NCBI GenBank assembly: GCA_028290825.1
Contig: JAQGJB010000015.1
Span: 1 to 64,000 of the forward strand
Length of the DNA stretch: 64,000 nucleotides
Origin: Micavibrio sp.
GTDB taxonomy: Bacteria; Pseudomonadota; Alphaproteobacteria; Micavibrionales; Micavibrionaceae
Direction: 5' to 3'
Below are positions 27,042-36,644 of the stretch, one piece after another. Every line of letters starts with the position of its first letter. Within the stretch, counting starts at the first letter, position 1. The translations under genes and the position numbers were made by a program. The notes under the pieces are model-generated. The model searched no databases. It had not been told where the DNA came from and was given only the letters and a program-made list of their open reading frames with translations.

Positions 27042-28172
27042 TTAGTCTGAAATGCGCAGACGGGAAGTGTCGAACTCTTTCATCGCCTCGGCGTCGCCGC
27101 GGCCAAGCTTGACTTGCTGGATCTTGATTTTGAGGTCGCCGGGCTGGTCGGACTGGGAAACGGCGGTTTCCTCGGTGATACGCCCCTCTTTAAAGAGACG
27201 AAGAAGAGACAGGTCGAAGCTGCCCATACCAAGCTGTGCGTTCTGGTCCATGATTTCACGGATCTTGATGATCTCACCTTTGTGGATAAGGTCCTTCACC
27301 AAACCCTGATTAAGCATAACCTCAATCGCCAGGGCCAACCCGCCATCGGACGCAGGGACAAGACGTTGCGAGACAATCGCGCGAAGGTTCATGGACAGGT
27401 TGAGGCGGATCTGCGCATGGAATTCTTCGGGGAACAAATTCACAACGCGTTCAATGGATTGATAAGCATTATTCGTGTGAAGGGTTGCGAGGCAGAGATG
27501 ACCTGTTTCGGCGGCGATGAGCGCTTGCTCCATCACTTCTCGGTCCCGGATTTCCCCCACCAGAATAACGTCCGGCCTTTGCCTCAGAGCATTCTTTAGC
27601 GCGATACCGTAAGACTCTGTATCAACACCAACTTCACGCTGGGTGATGACGGATCTTTTATGTTCGTGGAAATACTCAATCGGGTCTTCGATGGTAATGA
27701 TATGCCCCTGCTCCCGCTGATTTCTATAATCAATCATGGATGCAAGGGTTGTCGATTTCCCCGAACCCGTCATCCCCGTCACCAGGATCAGCCCGCGGCG
27801 TTCACAGGCCAGCGCCTCAAGAATCTTGGGCAGATGAAGTTCTTCAAAGCTCGGGATTTTTGAAATAATCCGGCGGATAACCAGAGCCGGGAATTGACGC
27901 TGACGCAGAGCATTCACACGGAAACGCCCATAACGCCCCACATCAAGCGAAGTGTTCAGCTCCATATGGGCTTCGAAATCACGCCGCTGGCGGTTGGTGA
28001 AGATGGAACTGATGATTTCGTTCAGTTCATCAACCGTCAGCGGCGTGTCGCGCAGTGGAATCAATTCGGCATTGGCCCGCAGCGCAGGCGCAAAACCGAC
28101 GGTGAGGTAGAGGTCGCTGGCCTCCCGCTCGTTCATCGTCTGAAAGTATTGAAGGATCTGGGGAACGCTCAA
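27042..28172 (-). CDS. pilU: Type IV pilus retraction ATPase PilU
   Basis: 376 residues with a PilT-like N-terminal PAS-like domain and ATPase core: Walker A GMTGSGKST, the Asp box ITIEDPIEYFHEH, Walker B VILVGEIRD and the His box GHLCLATLHTNNAYQSIERV. Begins at TTG 28172, overlapping the pilT stop by four bases (TTGA), with GAGGG upstream. The long tail after LRLFKEGRITEETAVSQSD is PilU-like. PilU supports PilT in retraction under load. Confidence 0.88.
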   Translation of the reverse strand: MSVPQILQYFQTMNEREASDLYLTVGFAPALRANAELIPLRDTPLTVDELNEIISSIFTNRQRRDFEAHMELNTSLDVGRYGRFRVNALRQRQFPALVIRRIISKIPSFEELHLPKILEALACERRGLILVTGMTGSGKSTTLASMIDYRNQREQGHIITIEDPIEYFHEHKRSVITQREVGVDTESYGIALKNALRQRPDVILVGEIRDREVMEQALIAAETGHLCLATLHTNNAYQSIERVVNLFPEEFHAQIRLNLSMNLRAIVSQRLVPASDGGLALAIEVMLNQGLVKDLIHKGEIIKIREIMDQNAQLGMGSFDLSLLRLFKEGRITEETAVSQSDQPGDLKIKIQQVKLGRGDAEAMKEFDTSRLRISD

Positions 28173-29356
28173 AATGAGTAGCCCTCATCGCTGCCAGGCT
28201 CCTCTGTGGCTCCTGCGGCACCGCCACGAGCGCCCATGGCCGCCGCCTTACGGCTGACCGGTTCCTGACGTTTGCCACCCCCGAGGGCTGAGGATACGTG
28301 TTCGTCGTCACTGTCGTCGCTGTTGCCGCTGGTTTTCATCAGGGCACGGCGTGCTTCGTCCTTATCAACCAAGCCCTGCTCCAGCAATGCGTTGATGGCG
28401 TCTTCCATCGTCAACATGCCATAGCGGGAGCCGGTCTGGATCATGGAGTATAACTGCGCTACCTGGTTTTCACGGATCAGGTTGCGGACGGCGTTGGTGC
28501 CGACCAGAATTTCGAATGCGCCGACACGGCCACCGCCACCCGCTTTCTTCAGCAGCGATTGCGCAACCACCCCCTGCAACGACGACGCCAGCATAGCGCG
28601 GATCATCTCCTTATCGCCCGTGGGGAAGGTATCGATGATACGGTCGATGGTTTTCGCGGCGGAACTGGAGTGAAGCGTACCGAAAACAAGGTGGCCCGTT
28701 TCAGCGGCAGTCAGCGCGAGCGAGATGGTTTCATGGTCACGCATCTCCCCCACCAGGATAACGTCAGGATCTTCCCGCAGAACCGATTTGAGTGCTCGGG
28801 CGAACGATTTTGTATCGGCACCGAGTTCGCGGTGGTTCACCAGGGATTTCTTCGAGGTATGGAAGAATTCGACTGGATCTTCAATCGTAATGATGTGACG
28901 GCCTTCATTCTCGTTGATGTGGTTGATCAGCGAAGCGAGGGTTGTCGATTTACCGGACCCCGTCGGGCCCGTCACAAGCACAAGACCTTTTTCAAGATCG
29001 GCAAAGCGGCGCATTACCGGCGGCAGTTCCAATTCAGCCATCGTCGGCACAAGGGACGGAATGCTCCGGAATACGGCGGCGGTGCCGGTGCGCGTCGTGA
29101 AAGCGTTGACCCGGAAACGGGCTTTCTCACCGTAGGCAACGGCGAAATCGAGTTCCATTTCGCGTTCGAAATCGGCGCGCTGGTCCTCGGTCATAACGGA
29201 ATAGAGCATGGTGCGGATGTCGTCGCTTTGCAGCGCGTCCGCCTTGATGCGTTTCAGGTCGCCGTGAACGCGAATAATCGGTGCGTTCAGGGGGCTGAGG
29301 TGAAGGTCAGATGCGTTATTCTGAATGGCGAAACGCAGTAGCTGAAGAATATCCAA
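28169..29356 (-). CDS. pilT: Type IV pilus retraction ATPase PilT
   Basis: Hexameric motor for pilus depolymerisation. I choose TTG 29356 as start: it gives MDILQLLRFAIQNNASDLHL, matching the family N-terminus, with GGGAG six bases upstream. Walker A GPTGSGKSTT (near 130-139), ITIEDPVEFFH, Walker B VILVGEMRD and HLVFGTLHSSSAAKTIDR are intact, and the PilT motif AVRNLIRE is present. A tail of about 60 residues beyond the usual end is Ser/Asp/Gly-rich and disordered. Confidence 0.92.
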   Translation of the reverse strand: MDILQLLRFAIQNNASDLHLSPLNAPIIRVHGDLKRIKADALQSDDIRTMLYSVMTEDQRADFEREMELDFAVAYGEKARFRVNAFTTRTGTAAVFRSIPSLVPTMAELELPPVMRRFADLEKGLVLVTGPTGSGKSTTLASLINHINENEGRHIITIEDPVEFFHTSKKSLVNHRELGADTKSFARALKSVLREDPDVILVGEMRDHETISLALTAAETGHLVFGTLHSSSAAKTIDRIIDTFPTGDKEMIRAMLASSLQGVVAQSLLKKAGGGGRVGAFEILVGTNAVRNLIRENQVAQLYSMIQTGSRYGMLTMEDAINALLEQGLVDKDEARRALMKTSGNSDDSDDEHVSSALGGGKRQEPVSRKAAAMGARGGAAGATEEPGSDEGYSF

Positions 29357-29498
29357 GACGATCTCCCGGGGTGGCAAGGATAACCCTGAAAACGAGGGCT
29401 CACATATACTTTAAGCGGAAATTACAAACGGAAGGTTAAGAAAAGGCAGGAAAAAGAAAGACTTCCCTTCATCAGGATGAATCACCTCAGCCCTATCG

Positions 29499-30308
29499 TC
29501 AATAGAGCAGCGCGTTTATTTGTTCCAGGAAGATAAGACACAGTAAAAATGCAACAATCAGCGAAGGACCGAACGGAAAACGCTCCCTTTTCCAGATTAT
29601 TTTCCACGCAAGGCCCATGACCACCCCGGCCACACCGGAGAGCATCAAAAAAGCCGGGAGCGCGGAAACGCCGAGCCATAACCCAGCAACAGCAAAAAAT
29701 TTTACATCGCCAAAACCCATGGCCTCTTTCTTCAGAACCCTGCTGACCGCCCAGCCGGTTACAAAGGAGAGCACCGCGTAGATGAGTGATGCCAGCAGGG
29801 CACTCTGCAAGCCCGCCCCGCCATCCCGCGTGACACAGATGTAAGCAACACCCAAAACCCAGAGGATCAGATTCAACTGGTTGGGCAGGATCATATGCTC
29901 AAGGTCAATGGCAACCAGGGCGACCAGAAACGGCATGGCCAGCATCAGAACCAGACCGGCAGGCGTGATCCCAAAGATCAAATTAATGATGACGCAGAGG
30001 GCAAGTGTTAGCAGTTCAATGACCGGGTAACGCCAGCCAATACCCGCCCCGCAGTAACGGCAATGCCCGCGAAGTGCAACCCAGGAGAAAAAGGGGATCA
30101 GATCGAGAAGGCGCAGTGGATGCCCGCAGGACGGACAGGCGGAGTGTTCAGCCCTGCCCCGCGTGGCGATCCAGGATTGGCCGCGTGGAATGCGCCAGGT
30201 CATGGCAGTGGCAAAACTGCCGAGGCATAGGCCGATTAAAACAGAAAGAAGGATACCCGGGACGCCGGAAAAATCCGCGGAAAAATCCATGCCCGCGAGA
30301 TCAGACAT
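29499..30308 (-). CDS. pilD: Prepilin peptidase / N-methyltransferase
   Basis: Cleaves prepilin leaders and methylates the new N-terminus. The 269-residue inner-membrane aspartyl protease has about seven hydrophobic segments, the two zinc CxxC pairs (CPSCGH; CRYCGA), the first catalytic Asp in VAIDLEHMILPNQ and the second in MGFGDVKFF. Start overlaps the upstream TPR gene stop by one base. It would process the prepilin at 21405. Confidence 0.93.
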   Translation of the reverse strand: MSDLAGMDFSADFSGVPGILLSVLIGLCLGSFATAMTWRIPRGQSWIATRGRAEHSACPSCGHPLRLLDLIPFFSWVALRGHCRYCGAGIGWRYPVIELLTLALCVIINLIFGITPAGLVLMLAMPFLVALVAIDLEHMILPNQLNLILWVLGVAYICVTRDGGAGLQSALLASLIYAVLSFVTGWAVSRVLKKEAMGFGDVKFFAVAGLWLGVSALPAFLMLSGVAGVVMGLAWKIIWKRERFPFGPSLIVAFLLCLIFLEQINALLY

Positions 30309-31456
30309 TATTTGCGCAGCTGCGCCAGGCGGTCATAAACTTTTTCACGCGGGATGGAACGGCTGGCACCATAGACCGCATCGGTCTGCAGGGCCTCTGT
30401 ATAGTATTTCATCGCATTGGTTTTATCACCGGCACGATCGAAAATAACCGCCATGTTAAAGGAGTGTTGCGCGTTCGTCGGGTCTAGGGAATCGGCCATG
30501 CTGAGCGAACGGATGGCATCCTTGTTGTTACCCATCTGCGCATAGGTCATGCCCAGCTGTGCCGCGATGCCCGGGTTGGTCGGGAATTTACCCTGCAGAT
30601 CGGTCAGGCGACGGAGCGCGACTGCCGGATATTGTTTCTGCAGCAGACCCATCATATTCACAACGGCATCCGAATTTTTCGGATCGATATCAAGAAGCGC
30701 CTGATAGCTGACAATGGCGACATCATCCTGCCCCAATTTTTGCTGGGCGACGGCGCGGCCCATGAGGATGCGCGGATCGCGAGGATTGCGTTTGTATAAC
30801 TGATCGAACATTTCAAGCGCAGCATCGTTGCGATCGAGATCAAGTGCGCGACTTGCGGCGACAAGCAGGGATTCAGTATCAGTCGCGGAACGGTTTTTCT
30901 TGGCAACAACGTATTTCGAGCCAGGTTCCTGCGTTGGGTCTACTTTGCGCGGGCCAACGGCGTTCGCGAGCGGGCCGGTCGGCGGATTGAGACGGGAATC
31001 GTAATAGGCATCGGGCTGATCCGATTTCTTGTCGGCGACAATCTTCTTGGTATCGCTTGTTCCTGTAACAGGTTGCAGCAGTTCCGGTGAAGGAGGAGCC
31101 GATACGCTGCCCGGTGTCGTGCTGCCTGGCAGGGGGGCGGTGAGGTCAGACGGTTTTGAAAGGCTTGCTGTATCCGGTGTCGGCGTAACGGAAGGCACCT
31201 CCGTAACCGCAGACGCAGAAGGCGGCGGCGGCATATCGCCCGGCGCGGTGGGAACCGGACCCGGCGCAACAGCCGGAGGCGTGGACGTCGTGGTTGTTGT
31301 GGTGGTGGTCGTCGTTCCCGGCGCTGCGTCGGAGGATGCGCCACCCAGAACCTGCGCCGAACCCGGGGCGGAGCTGGTTGCGTTTGCACTGAAATTGCCC
31401 GCGACTGTAATGGCTACAAAAGCTACGGAAGACAGCAGTATTCTTGTCAGCGTCAT
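30308..31456 (-). CDS. Periplasmic TPR-repeat protein (pilus-associated, MshN-like)
   Basis: Start chosen at ATG 31456, giving a hydrophobic signal segment (LTRILLSSVAFVAITVAG). Then comes a 120-residue Pro/Thr/Ala-rich linker containing a Thr run, and a C-terminal block of TPR repeats from about 190 to 370 (AASRALDLDRNDAALEMFDQ; AQQKLGQDDVAIVSYQALLD; AQLGMTYAQMGNNKDAIRSL). By position it resembles MshN/PilF-type assembly proteins. The N-terminal segment could be a cleaved signal or an anchor. Confidence 0.75.
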   Translation of the reverse strand: MTLTRILLSSVAFVAITVAGNFSANATSSAPGSAQVLGGASSDAAPGTTTTTTTTTTSTPPAVAPGPVPTAPGDMPPPPSASAVTEVPSVTPTPDTASLSKPSDLTAPLPGSTTPGSVSAPPSPELLQPVTGTSDTKKIVADKKSDQPDAYYDSRLNPPTGPLANAVGPRKVDPTQEPGSKYVVAKKNRSATDTESLLVAASRALDLDRNDAALEMFDQLYKRNPRDPRILMGRAVAQQKLGQDDVAIVSYQALLDIDPKNSDAVVNMMGLLQKQYPAVALRRLTDLQGKFPTNPGIAAQLGMTYAQMGNNKDAIRSLSMADSLDPTNAQHSFNMAVIFDRAGDKTNAMKYYTEALQTDAVYGASRSIPREKVYDRLAQLRK

Positions 31457-31547
31457 AATAAATAAACCTTTCAGCGCCGATGATCCGGCCATAGATGTAA
31501 AATTTAGCAGAAACAGAAGCGGAAGGGAATCCCGTCGGTGGATAAAA

Positions 31548-32288
31548 TCATGCGGCGGCCATTCCGGACCCAGAATGACCAATAAGTTTCAGGAAGGCCC
31601 GTTCAAGATGATCGGTACCGGTTTGCTGACGCAGGCCCGCAGGCGCGCCAAGGTAAAGTATATTGCCCAGATGAAGAACGCCGACGCGGTTGCAGATTTC
31701 ATCCATGTCGGAAAGGATATGGGATGAAAGAAAGATCGTGCGCCCCTGCGCCTTTGTTTCCAGAAGCATATCTTTGACCGCTGCACGGGCCAGCGGATCA
31801 AGCCCGCTCATCGGCTCATCAAGGATCAGCAGTTTGCACCCTGTAAAAATCGTACCAAGAAGACCAAGCTTCTGCCGCATGCCTTTGGAATAGGTCTGAA
31901 CACGGCGGTCGAGCGCGGCAGGATCGAGAGCCAGCTTGACAGCCGCCGCCCGCAATTCCGCATCATTGAACGGGGCGTTATAAAGGCTCAGCGAAAATTT
32001 GATGAATTCGATGCCGGTCAGAAACCAGGGCGGATCGAAACGTTCCGGGAGATAGGCGTACTGCCGACGACTGTCCAGGGTTTTGCGGTCATGGCCGAAT
32101 ACATCGATATTCCCCGCCGCCATATCATGAAGACCGAGAATTGTTTTAATCAGGGTCGTCTTCCCTGCCCCGTTCAGACCGATTAGACCGAAGGTTTCGC
32201 CGTCTTCAATGGCGAGGTTGATGCCGTGAATGACACGGGTTTTACCGTAGGCAATCTCTGCATCGCGGATGGAAAGAGCTTCGGTCAT
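31548..32288 (-). CDS. ABC transporter ATP-binding protein in pilus locus
   Basis: 246-residue nucleotide-binding subunit: Walker A GLNGAGKTT, signature YSKGMRQKL in place of LSGGQ, Walker B LLILDEPMSGLDP and switch FLSSHIL. The Y-S-K-G-M-x-Q-K signature is typical of ABC-2 exporters. The matching permease is probably the gene at 24207, 7 kb downstream on the same strand. Compare Myxococcus PilH. Confidence 0.85.
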   Translation of the reverse strand: MTEALSIRDAEIAYGKTRVIHGINLAIEDGETFGLIGLNGAGKTTLIKTILGLHDMAAGNIDVFGHDRKTLDSRRQYAYLPERFDPPWFLTGIEFIKFSLSLYNAPFNDAELRAAAVKLALDPAALDRRVQTYSKGMRQKLGLLGTIFTGCKLLILDEPMSGLDPLARAAVKDMLLETKAQGRTIFLSSHILSDMDEICNRVGVLHLGNILYLGAPAGLRQQTGTDHLERAFLKLIGHSGSGMAAA

Positions 32289-32293
32289 TGCGC

Positions 32294-33076
32294 TTACATC
32301 GCGCCTTTGTCCACGCCCGCACCGGGCAGGAAAATACGGGTGTCGAGGTTGAACCGTTCCTGCGGGCGCAGGCGGATCGGGTAAATTTTGTTGGTATAAT
32401 TATCAAACCATTTCAAATCGATATAATTCTGCGTCACCTTGATATCCAGAACCTGTTGCGGGAAAGCGCTCGGCGTAACGCGTACGCCGTTCAGCCAGAC
32501 CGTCCATTTGGCGGCATTCGCGAAAGCAATACCGCCCAGCGAGACTTCGCGGATACCCGGATCTTTCTTGGCCTGCTCCGCATTTGAATTGCCGCCGCCG
32601 GTTCTGCTGCCGATAAAGCCGATTTTGGCTTCTTGCAGTAAAGCGTGCTGCCAGGCGGTGAAGAACAAGGTCGGGAAATTATCATCCGCCATCACGGAGC
32701 CATCGCGTACGCGGCGCTTGGCATCGGCGGTGGCCAGAAGGATCGTATCATCCACTCCGGGCGCAGCCGCCGCTGCATCAGGTCCGGCACCGGGCTGCGC
32801 AGGCGCCGCATTCGGCGGTGTCGGTGTTCCGACAGGCGTGACGTTAGCCGTCGCCTGGGGTGCACCGTCCTGTGCCGGGTTCAGAGGCGCCGTCACCGGA
32901 TTGGTCGGCGCGATGGCCGGAGCAGAGGTCACAGGAGCCAGCGCAGGATCAGGCGCGCCCTGCGCCAGAACCAGGTTCGCAGTCATAAGACTTACCATGC
33001 CGGTTAACGCAACGGCGGCGACGCTATTGCGCAGCCTGTAGCCCGTATTCAGTTTTTCGCCTTTTTTCTTTGTCAT
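32294..33076 (-). CDS. PilP/MshK-like pilus assembly protein
   Basis: 260 residues: an N-terminal hydrophobic segment (18-38, ending VLAQGAP, probably a cleaved signal or anchor), a Pro/Ala-rich linker (40-108), then a folded domain with VSLGGIAFANAAKWTVWLNGVRV and VTQNYIDLKWFDN. The latter resembles the C-terminal beta domain of PilP/GspC/MshK proteins linking the inner-membrane complex to the secretin. The call relies mainly on position and domain shape. The ABC ATPase gene follows after five bases. Confidence 0.6.
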   Translation of the reverse strand: MTKKKGEKLNTGYRLRNSVAAVALTGMVSLMTANLVLAQGAPDPALAPVTSAPAIAPTNPVTAPLNPAQDGAPQATANVTPVGTPTPPNAAPAQPGAGPDAAAAAPGVDDTILLATADAKRRVRDGSVMADDNFPTLFFTAWQHALLQEAKIGFIGSRTGGGNSNAEQAKKDPGIREVSLGGIAFANAAKWTVWLNGVRVTPSAFPQQVLDIKVTQNYIDLKWFDNYTNKIYPIRLRPQERFNLDTRIFLPGAGVDKGAM

Positions 33077-33085
33077 GGCTGGATC

Positions 33086-33742
33086 CTATTTCGGCGCTGA
33101 GGCTTGGCCGGAAGGCACAGGTGATTTGTCGCGCGGAACGAAAGTGTTCCAGGCAAAATTAACATTGGCGGACATCAGCACGGCCGGTGAACCGTTACCG
33201 ATCTGTTTCAGGACATTTTCATCAATGTCCTGTTTGCGCTCAAGCGTGATGTCGGTAATAAGCGCCTGACCGGGGAAGCCGTTTTCAATCCAGTAAAGGA
33301 AGCTGTAGACATCAACGTCATCAAGCGCATCGATCTGGACGGTAACAGGGCTTTGCAGGATGATATGATCGGATAATGCGGCGGCAGAGTTTTCTTTCGC
33401 CTCAACCGCATTGATATTGTACTTGGCCGAAAGAACATGGGACGTCGACTGGATTGACTCCATGATATTGCGGGCCTCAACACGATCCTGCGACCCGAAG
33501 AAACCAGAGTTTTCGAGATCGCCAAACAGGTTCTTTTCCTGCTGGATCTGCTGATATTCCGTTTGCATGCGCGAAACTTCCGCCCGCTTGCCCTGCACCG
33601 CGGCGCGGGTGGAGCGCAGTTCCTTATCCGTACTTTCCTGAGCCGGCGTAATGACGAGATAGAGCATCGCCGCCAGCGCCACATTAATCCCGAAAAGGAT
33701 CGCAAGCGTCAAAACCCGTTTGATGCCAAGAACTTTAATCAT
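33086..33742 (-). CDS. PilO/MshJ-like inner-membrane pilus protein
   Basis: 218 residues with a short cytoplasmic end, one transmembrane helix (12-31), a coiled coil (about 37-70, TDKELRSTRAAVQGKRAEV) and a periplasmic ferredoxin-like domain, the standard PilO/GspM layout. Start overlaps the PilM/PilN-like gene by four bases (ATGA), implying coupled translation of interacting partners. Confidence 0.7.
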   Translation of the reverse strand: MIKVLGIKRVLTLAILFGINVALAAMLYLVITPAQESTDKELRSTRAAVQGKRAEVSRMQTEYQQIQQEKNLFGDLENSGFFGSQDRVEARNIMESIQSTSHVLSAKYNINAVEAKENSAAALSDHIILQSPVTVQIDALDDVDVYSFLYWIENGFPGQALITDITLERKQDIDENVLKQIGNGSPAVLMSANVNFAWNTFVPRDKSPVPSGQASAPK

Positions 33743-35352
33743 TGCAGCGGCCCCCTAATGGTGATTTCTGCTTTGAAATCTTCCTTCTTTGCATCTTTAT
33801 CTTTTGGCGTTCCAACCTCGCCGCCTGTATTCGCGGTATAGCTCAGATCCGCGACCTGTTTGCTGACGGCGACGGTGTAGGCGGGCGGGAGATTACCCGC
33901 AAGCCGCACTTTCAGGTCGTTGATCTGCTTCACGCCGACGGCGGGATCAAGTGTCGGCGGGAAACTCAGTGTCAGAATAGCTTCGAGCGTCGAAGGCGGA
34001 ACAGCCTTGTCGGTCGGTTGCGGGTTGGCGGGATCAGGCTGGGGTATGCCAAGTTCGGACTGGCCCTCCCTTTTCACGACCATCTTATCAAGGCGCAATT
34101 CCTGGCCCAGGGACATTCCGACGGCCTTGAAAAGCGGCAAAGGATGAATTCCGTCCGCTTCCAGCGCCCTGAACGTTTTCAGCGAGCTTTGAATCAGCTT
34201 GATATCAAAGCCGAGCTGCTTCATGCGCTCAACTTCTGTCTGATACTGGGCTTCGACACTTGTCTGCATGCGCTTTTGATCGGCAAGATTGTCACGCGCC
34301 TCCATCCAGCTCTGCCCTGCCGTGGCAACCTGCCAGGCGAGATAGGCAGCACCGAGGGACAGGAGAAGCATCGCAACCATTGCGGCCTGGCGCGGCCCGC
34401 CAAGCTTTTTAATATCGAGCGCTTCCATCGGAAGGATAAAGCGTGTTTTACGTCCCGACCAGGCCGCATGCAGAGGATCGGCATGATACTGGTTATCCTG
34501 GGGTCCGATTCTGAACCCGAGAACTTCGGCGGCTTCGCTGACGGTATAATGATTGAAATTGCACGGCACATCGATGCGGGCCTGCAATTCCTGGCCTGCG
34601 GACGGTGTAGCGATAACCGACACTTCCGTTCCATCTTCCGGCGCATAACCGAAACGCGACAGATAACTGATCGTCGCCTTGAATTCCTGCGTTACTTCGT
34701 TCACCCAGGCCTCGGGGTCGGTGCCAAGGTCCGTAATCGGCGTCATGCGGGTCATGGCCAGCTGGCCGTCACGGGTGATAACCTGGCGCAGGCCGCCGCC
34801 AATATGCTGACCGATCAGAATGGCCCAGCGCGATTTTGTTTTGTCGCGCTTCATCGCCTTTTCGGCAAGCGCTTTGACCATATCGGAAGATTCAATCGGC
34901 AGCAGGACAAAACCGGCAATAGCGGCCAGAGATTGCTTAACCGCAGAAAGACTTTTCGACACCGGCTCCGACATCGGCACGGCAGCAAAAAGATAGGCCG
35001 TTCCGGTTTTTGAAGTCTTTTCCCTGATCGGCAGCGCGCCGCGGATCGGGTAATTCGGGAAGGCCGCATTGAGTTTGCGCGTCAGGACATTGGCGCGATC
35101 CATCGCCCCAACTTTAGGCATGCGCTGGCCACCCTTGAAATGCTGATCCGTCATATCGTTGAGGATCAGGACAGGTTTGCCCTTGCATTCACGCCTGATG
35201 ATGTCGGAAACAGCAGCTTCAAAATTGGCTGTTGACCACAAGACAGTTTCAACTAGGCGAGTGGCCGAAGCCGTTTCATCATAAATATAAAGCGCTTCGT
35301 CCCCGATGATGAGGACACAACGCGCTGGTGCTAAAAATGACAATGTCGGCAT
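33739..35352 (-). CDS. PilM-PilN-like (GspL-type) fused pilus assembly protein
   Basis: 537 residues combining what are usually two proteins. Residues 1-315 form a cytoplasmic actin/ASKHA-like domain with VLIIGDEALYIYDE near the N-terminus, as in PilM/GspL/MshI. One membrane helix spans about 322-343. A coiled coil (350-390) and a PilN/GspL-like periplasmic domain follow, with a Lys/Asp-rich loop near the C-terminus. It would bridge the assembly ATPase to the PilO-like partner. I see no internal start that would separate PilN. Confidence 0.75.
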   Translation of the reverse strand: MPTLSFLAPARCVLIIGDEALYIYDETASATRLVETVLWSTANFEAAVSDIIRRECKGKPVLILNDMTDQHFKGGQRMPKVGAMDRANVLTRKLNAAFPNYPIRGALPIREKTSKTGTAYLFAAVPMSEPVSKSLSAVKQSLAAIAGFVLLPIESSDMVKALAEKAMKRDKTKSRWAILIGQHIGGGLRQVITRDGQLAMTRMTPITDLGTDPEAWVNEVTQEFKATISYLSRFGYAPEDGTEVSVIATPSAGQELQARIDVPCNFNHYTVSEAAEVLGFRIGPQDNQYHADPLHAAWSGRKTRFILPMEALDIKKLGGPRQAAMVAMLLLSLGAAYLAWQVATAGQSWMEARDNLADQKRMQTSVEAQYQTEVERMKQLGFDIKLIQSSLKTFRALEADGIHPLPLFKAVGMSLGQELRLDKMVVKREGQSELGIPQPDPANPQPTDKAVPPSTLEAILTLSFPPTLDPAVGVKQINDLKVRLAGNLPPAYTVAVSKQVADLSYTANTGGEVGTPKDKDAKKEDFKAEITIRGPLQ

Positions 35353-35375
35353 GAAAAACCTAAAGGGGAATTGAA

Positions 35376-36590
35376 TTAGAATTGCATTTTTTCAAACGAG
35401 GCATAAATCGGACCAAACACGCCGGCCGCGATCCATAAGATCATAACACCAAGGAACATGGTCAGGAAAGGCTCAATCATCGCGATCAGACCCTGAACAG
35501 CCTCATCAACATCTTTGGTATAAAATTCCGCCACCTGGTCCAGGACGACCGTGAGGTTCCCGGATTCCTCACCCACCTTCAGCATGCGCACGACCATGCT
35601 GGGGAACTCGCCCGAGGCGTTGAAGGCTTCCGACATGGGGCTGCCCGCCGCGACCTGTTCCGAAACACCATCCAGCGCCTCGAGAAGAGCCATGTTTTTT
35701 ACAGTATTACGGGCGGCGGCAAGACCGCTCAAAACATCAATACCACTGGCGAACATGGCACCAAATGTTTGCGCAAAGCGCGCGATATTAATTTTCCGTA
35801 TCAGCGGCCCCGCGATTGGCATCTGAATCGTCCACCTGTCCGTCTGCATCCGGAAGCGATCCGATACCTTGCGGAAAAATTTGAATATCGTGAACAGAAT
35901 TGGCGGCGTCGCGAGCACGGCCCACCAGTAAGACTGGAAAAATTCCGATGTCGCCATCAGCGAGGTGGTCATAAAGGGCAGATCCTGCCCCAGGTATTTA
36001 ATAAAGCCGACGATCTGCGGAACCACAAATCCCATCATAACGACAATGGTCAGGATAACGACAACAACCAGAATGGTTGGATAGCGCGTCGCTTTCCGCA
36101 CCTTGGTCTGCATATCGTCAACCCATTTCAGGTATTTGACGAGGTGCAGGTAAGCGGATGTCAGATCGCCCGTCTCTTCTGCGGAACTGATCAACGAAAT
36201 ATACAGGTTTACAAAGACTTTTGGGTGCAGCGCCATGGCTTCGGACAAAGACGACCCGTCGGAAACGTTGCGGAAGATGTCAGAAAGAATGTCGCGCAGG
36301 CCGTCATGATCGGTACTGTCACGAATATCGCTGAGCGCTTCCAGCAAAGGCACGCCTGCACTCTGCATCTGCTCCAGATGCATGAAGAGCTGGATCAGAT
36401 CCCGAACCTTGACCTTTTTCTGACCGAGGCTGAAGCCCTTTTTCTTGGACAGGGCGGCGCATTGCACAAGCTCCATACCGGCGCTTTGCAACTGGTTATA
36501 AAGGTCCATCTCGTTTGCTGCGGAAATTACTCCGCGAACCGGACGTCCTTTATTGTTTATAGCCCTGTACTTGTAGCGCTCACTGGCCAT
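35376..36590 (-). CDS. pilC: Type IV pilus platform protein PilC/GspF
   Basis: 404-residue inner-membrane platform with two T2SSF domains (about 70-190 and 270-390) and three to four membrane helices (near 170-195, 220-240, 370-395). Visible family motifs are QLFMHLEQMQSAGVPLLEALS, the ARFAQTFGAMFASGIDVL repeat and MVVRMLKVGEESGNL. Located after the assembly ATPase, as in most pilus and type II secretion operons. Confidence 0.9.
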   Translation of the reverse strand: MASERYKYRAINNKGRPVRGVISAANEMDLYNQLQSAGMELVQCAALSKKKGFSLGQKKVKVRDLIQLFMHLEQMQSAGVPLLEALSDIRDSTDHDGLRDILSDIFRNVSDGSSLSEAMALHPKVFVNLYISLISSAEETGDLTSAYLHLVKYLKWVDDMQTKVRKATRYPTILVVVVILTIVVMMGFVVPQIVGFIKYLGQDLPFMTTSLMATSEFFQSYWWAVLATPPILFTIFKFFRKVSDRFRMQTDRWTIQMPIAGPLIRKINIARFAQTFGAMFASGIDVLSGLAAARNTVKNMALLEALDGVSEQVAAGSPMSEAFNASGEFPSMVVRMLKVGEESGNLTVVLDQVAEFYTKDVDEAVQGLIAMIEPFLTMFLGVMILWIAAGVFGPIYASFEKMQF

Positions 36591-36644
36591 GTTCTGATTT
36601 TTCTATGGGTCGTCGGTAGAAAGGAAGGCCCCGGACTCTGCCGA

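Noticed and set aside
24207..32288. ABC ATPase and permease as an unrelated drug exporter
   Set aside because: Both are embedded in the pilus operon on the same strand with tight spacing, so a pilus-linked role is the better working model, though unproven.
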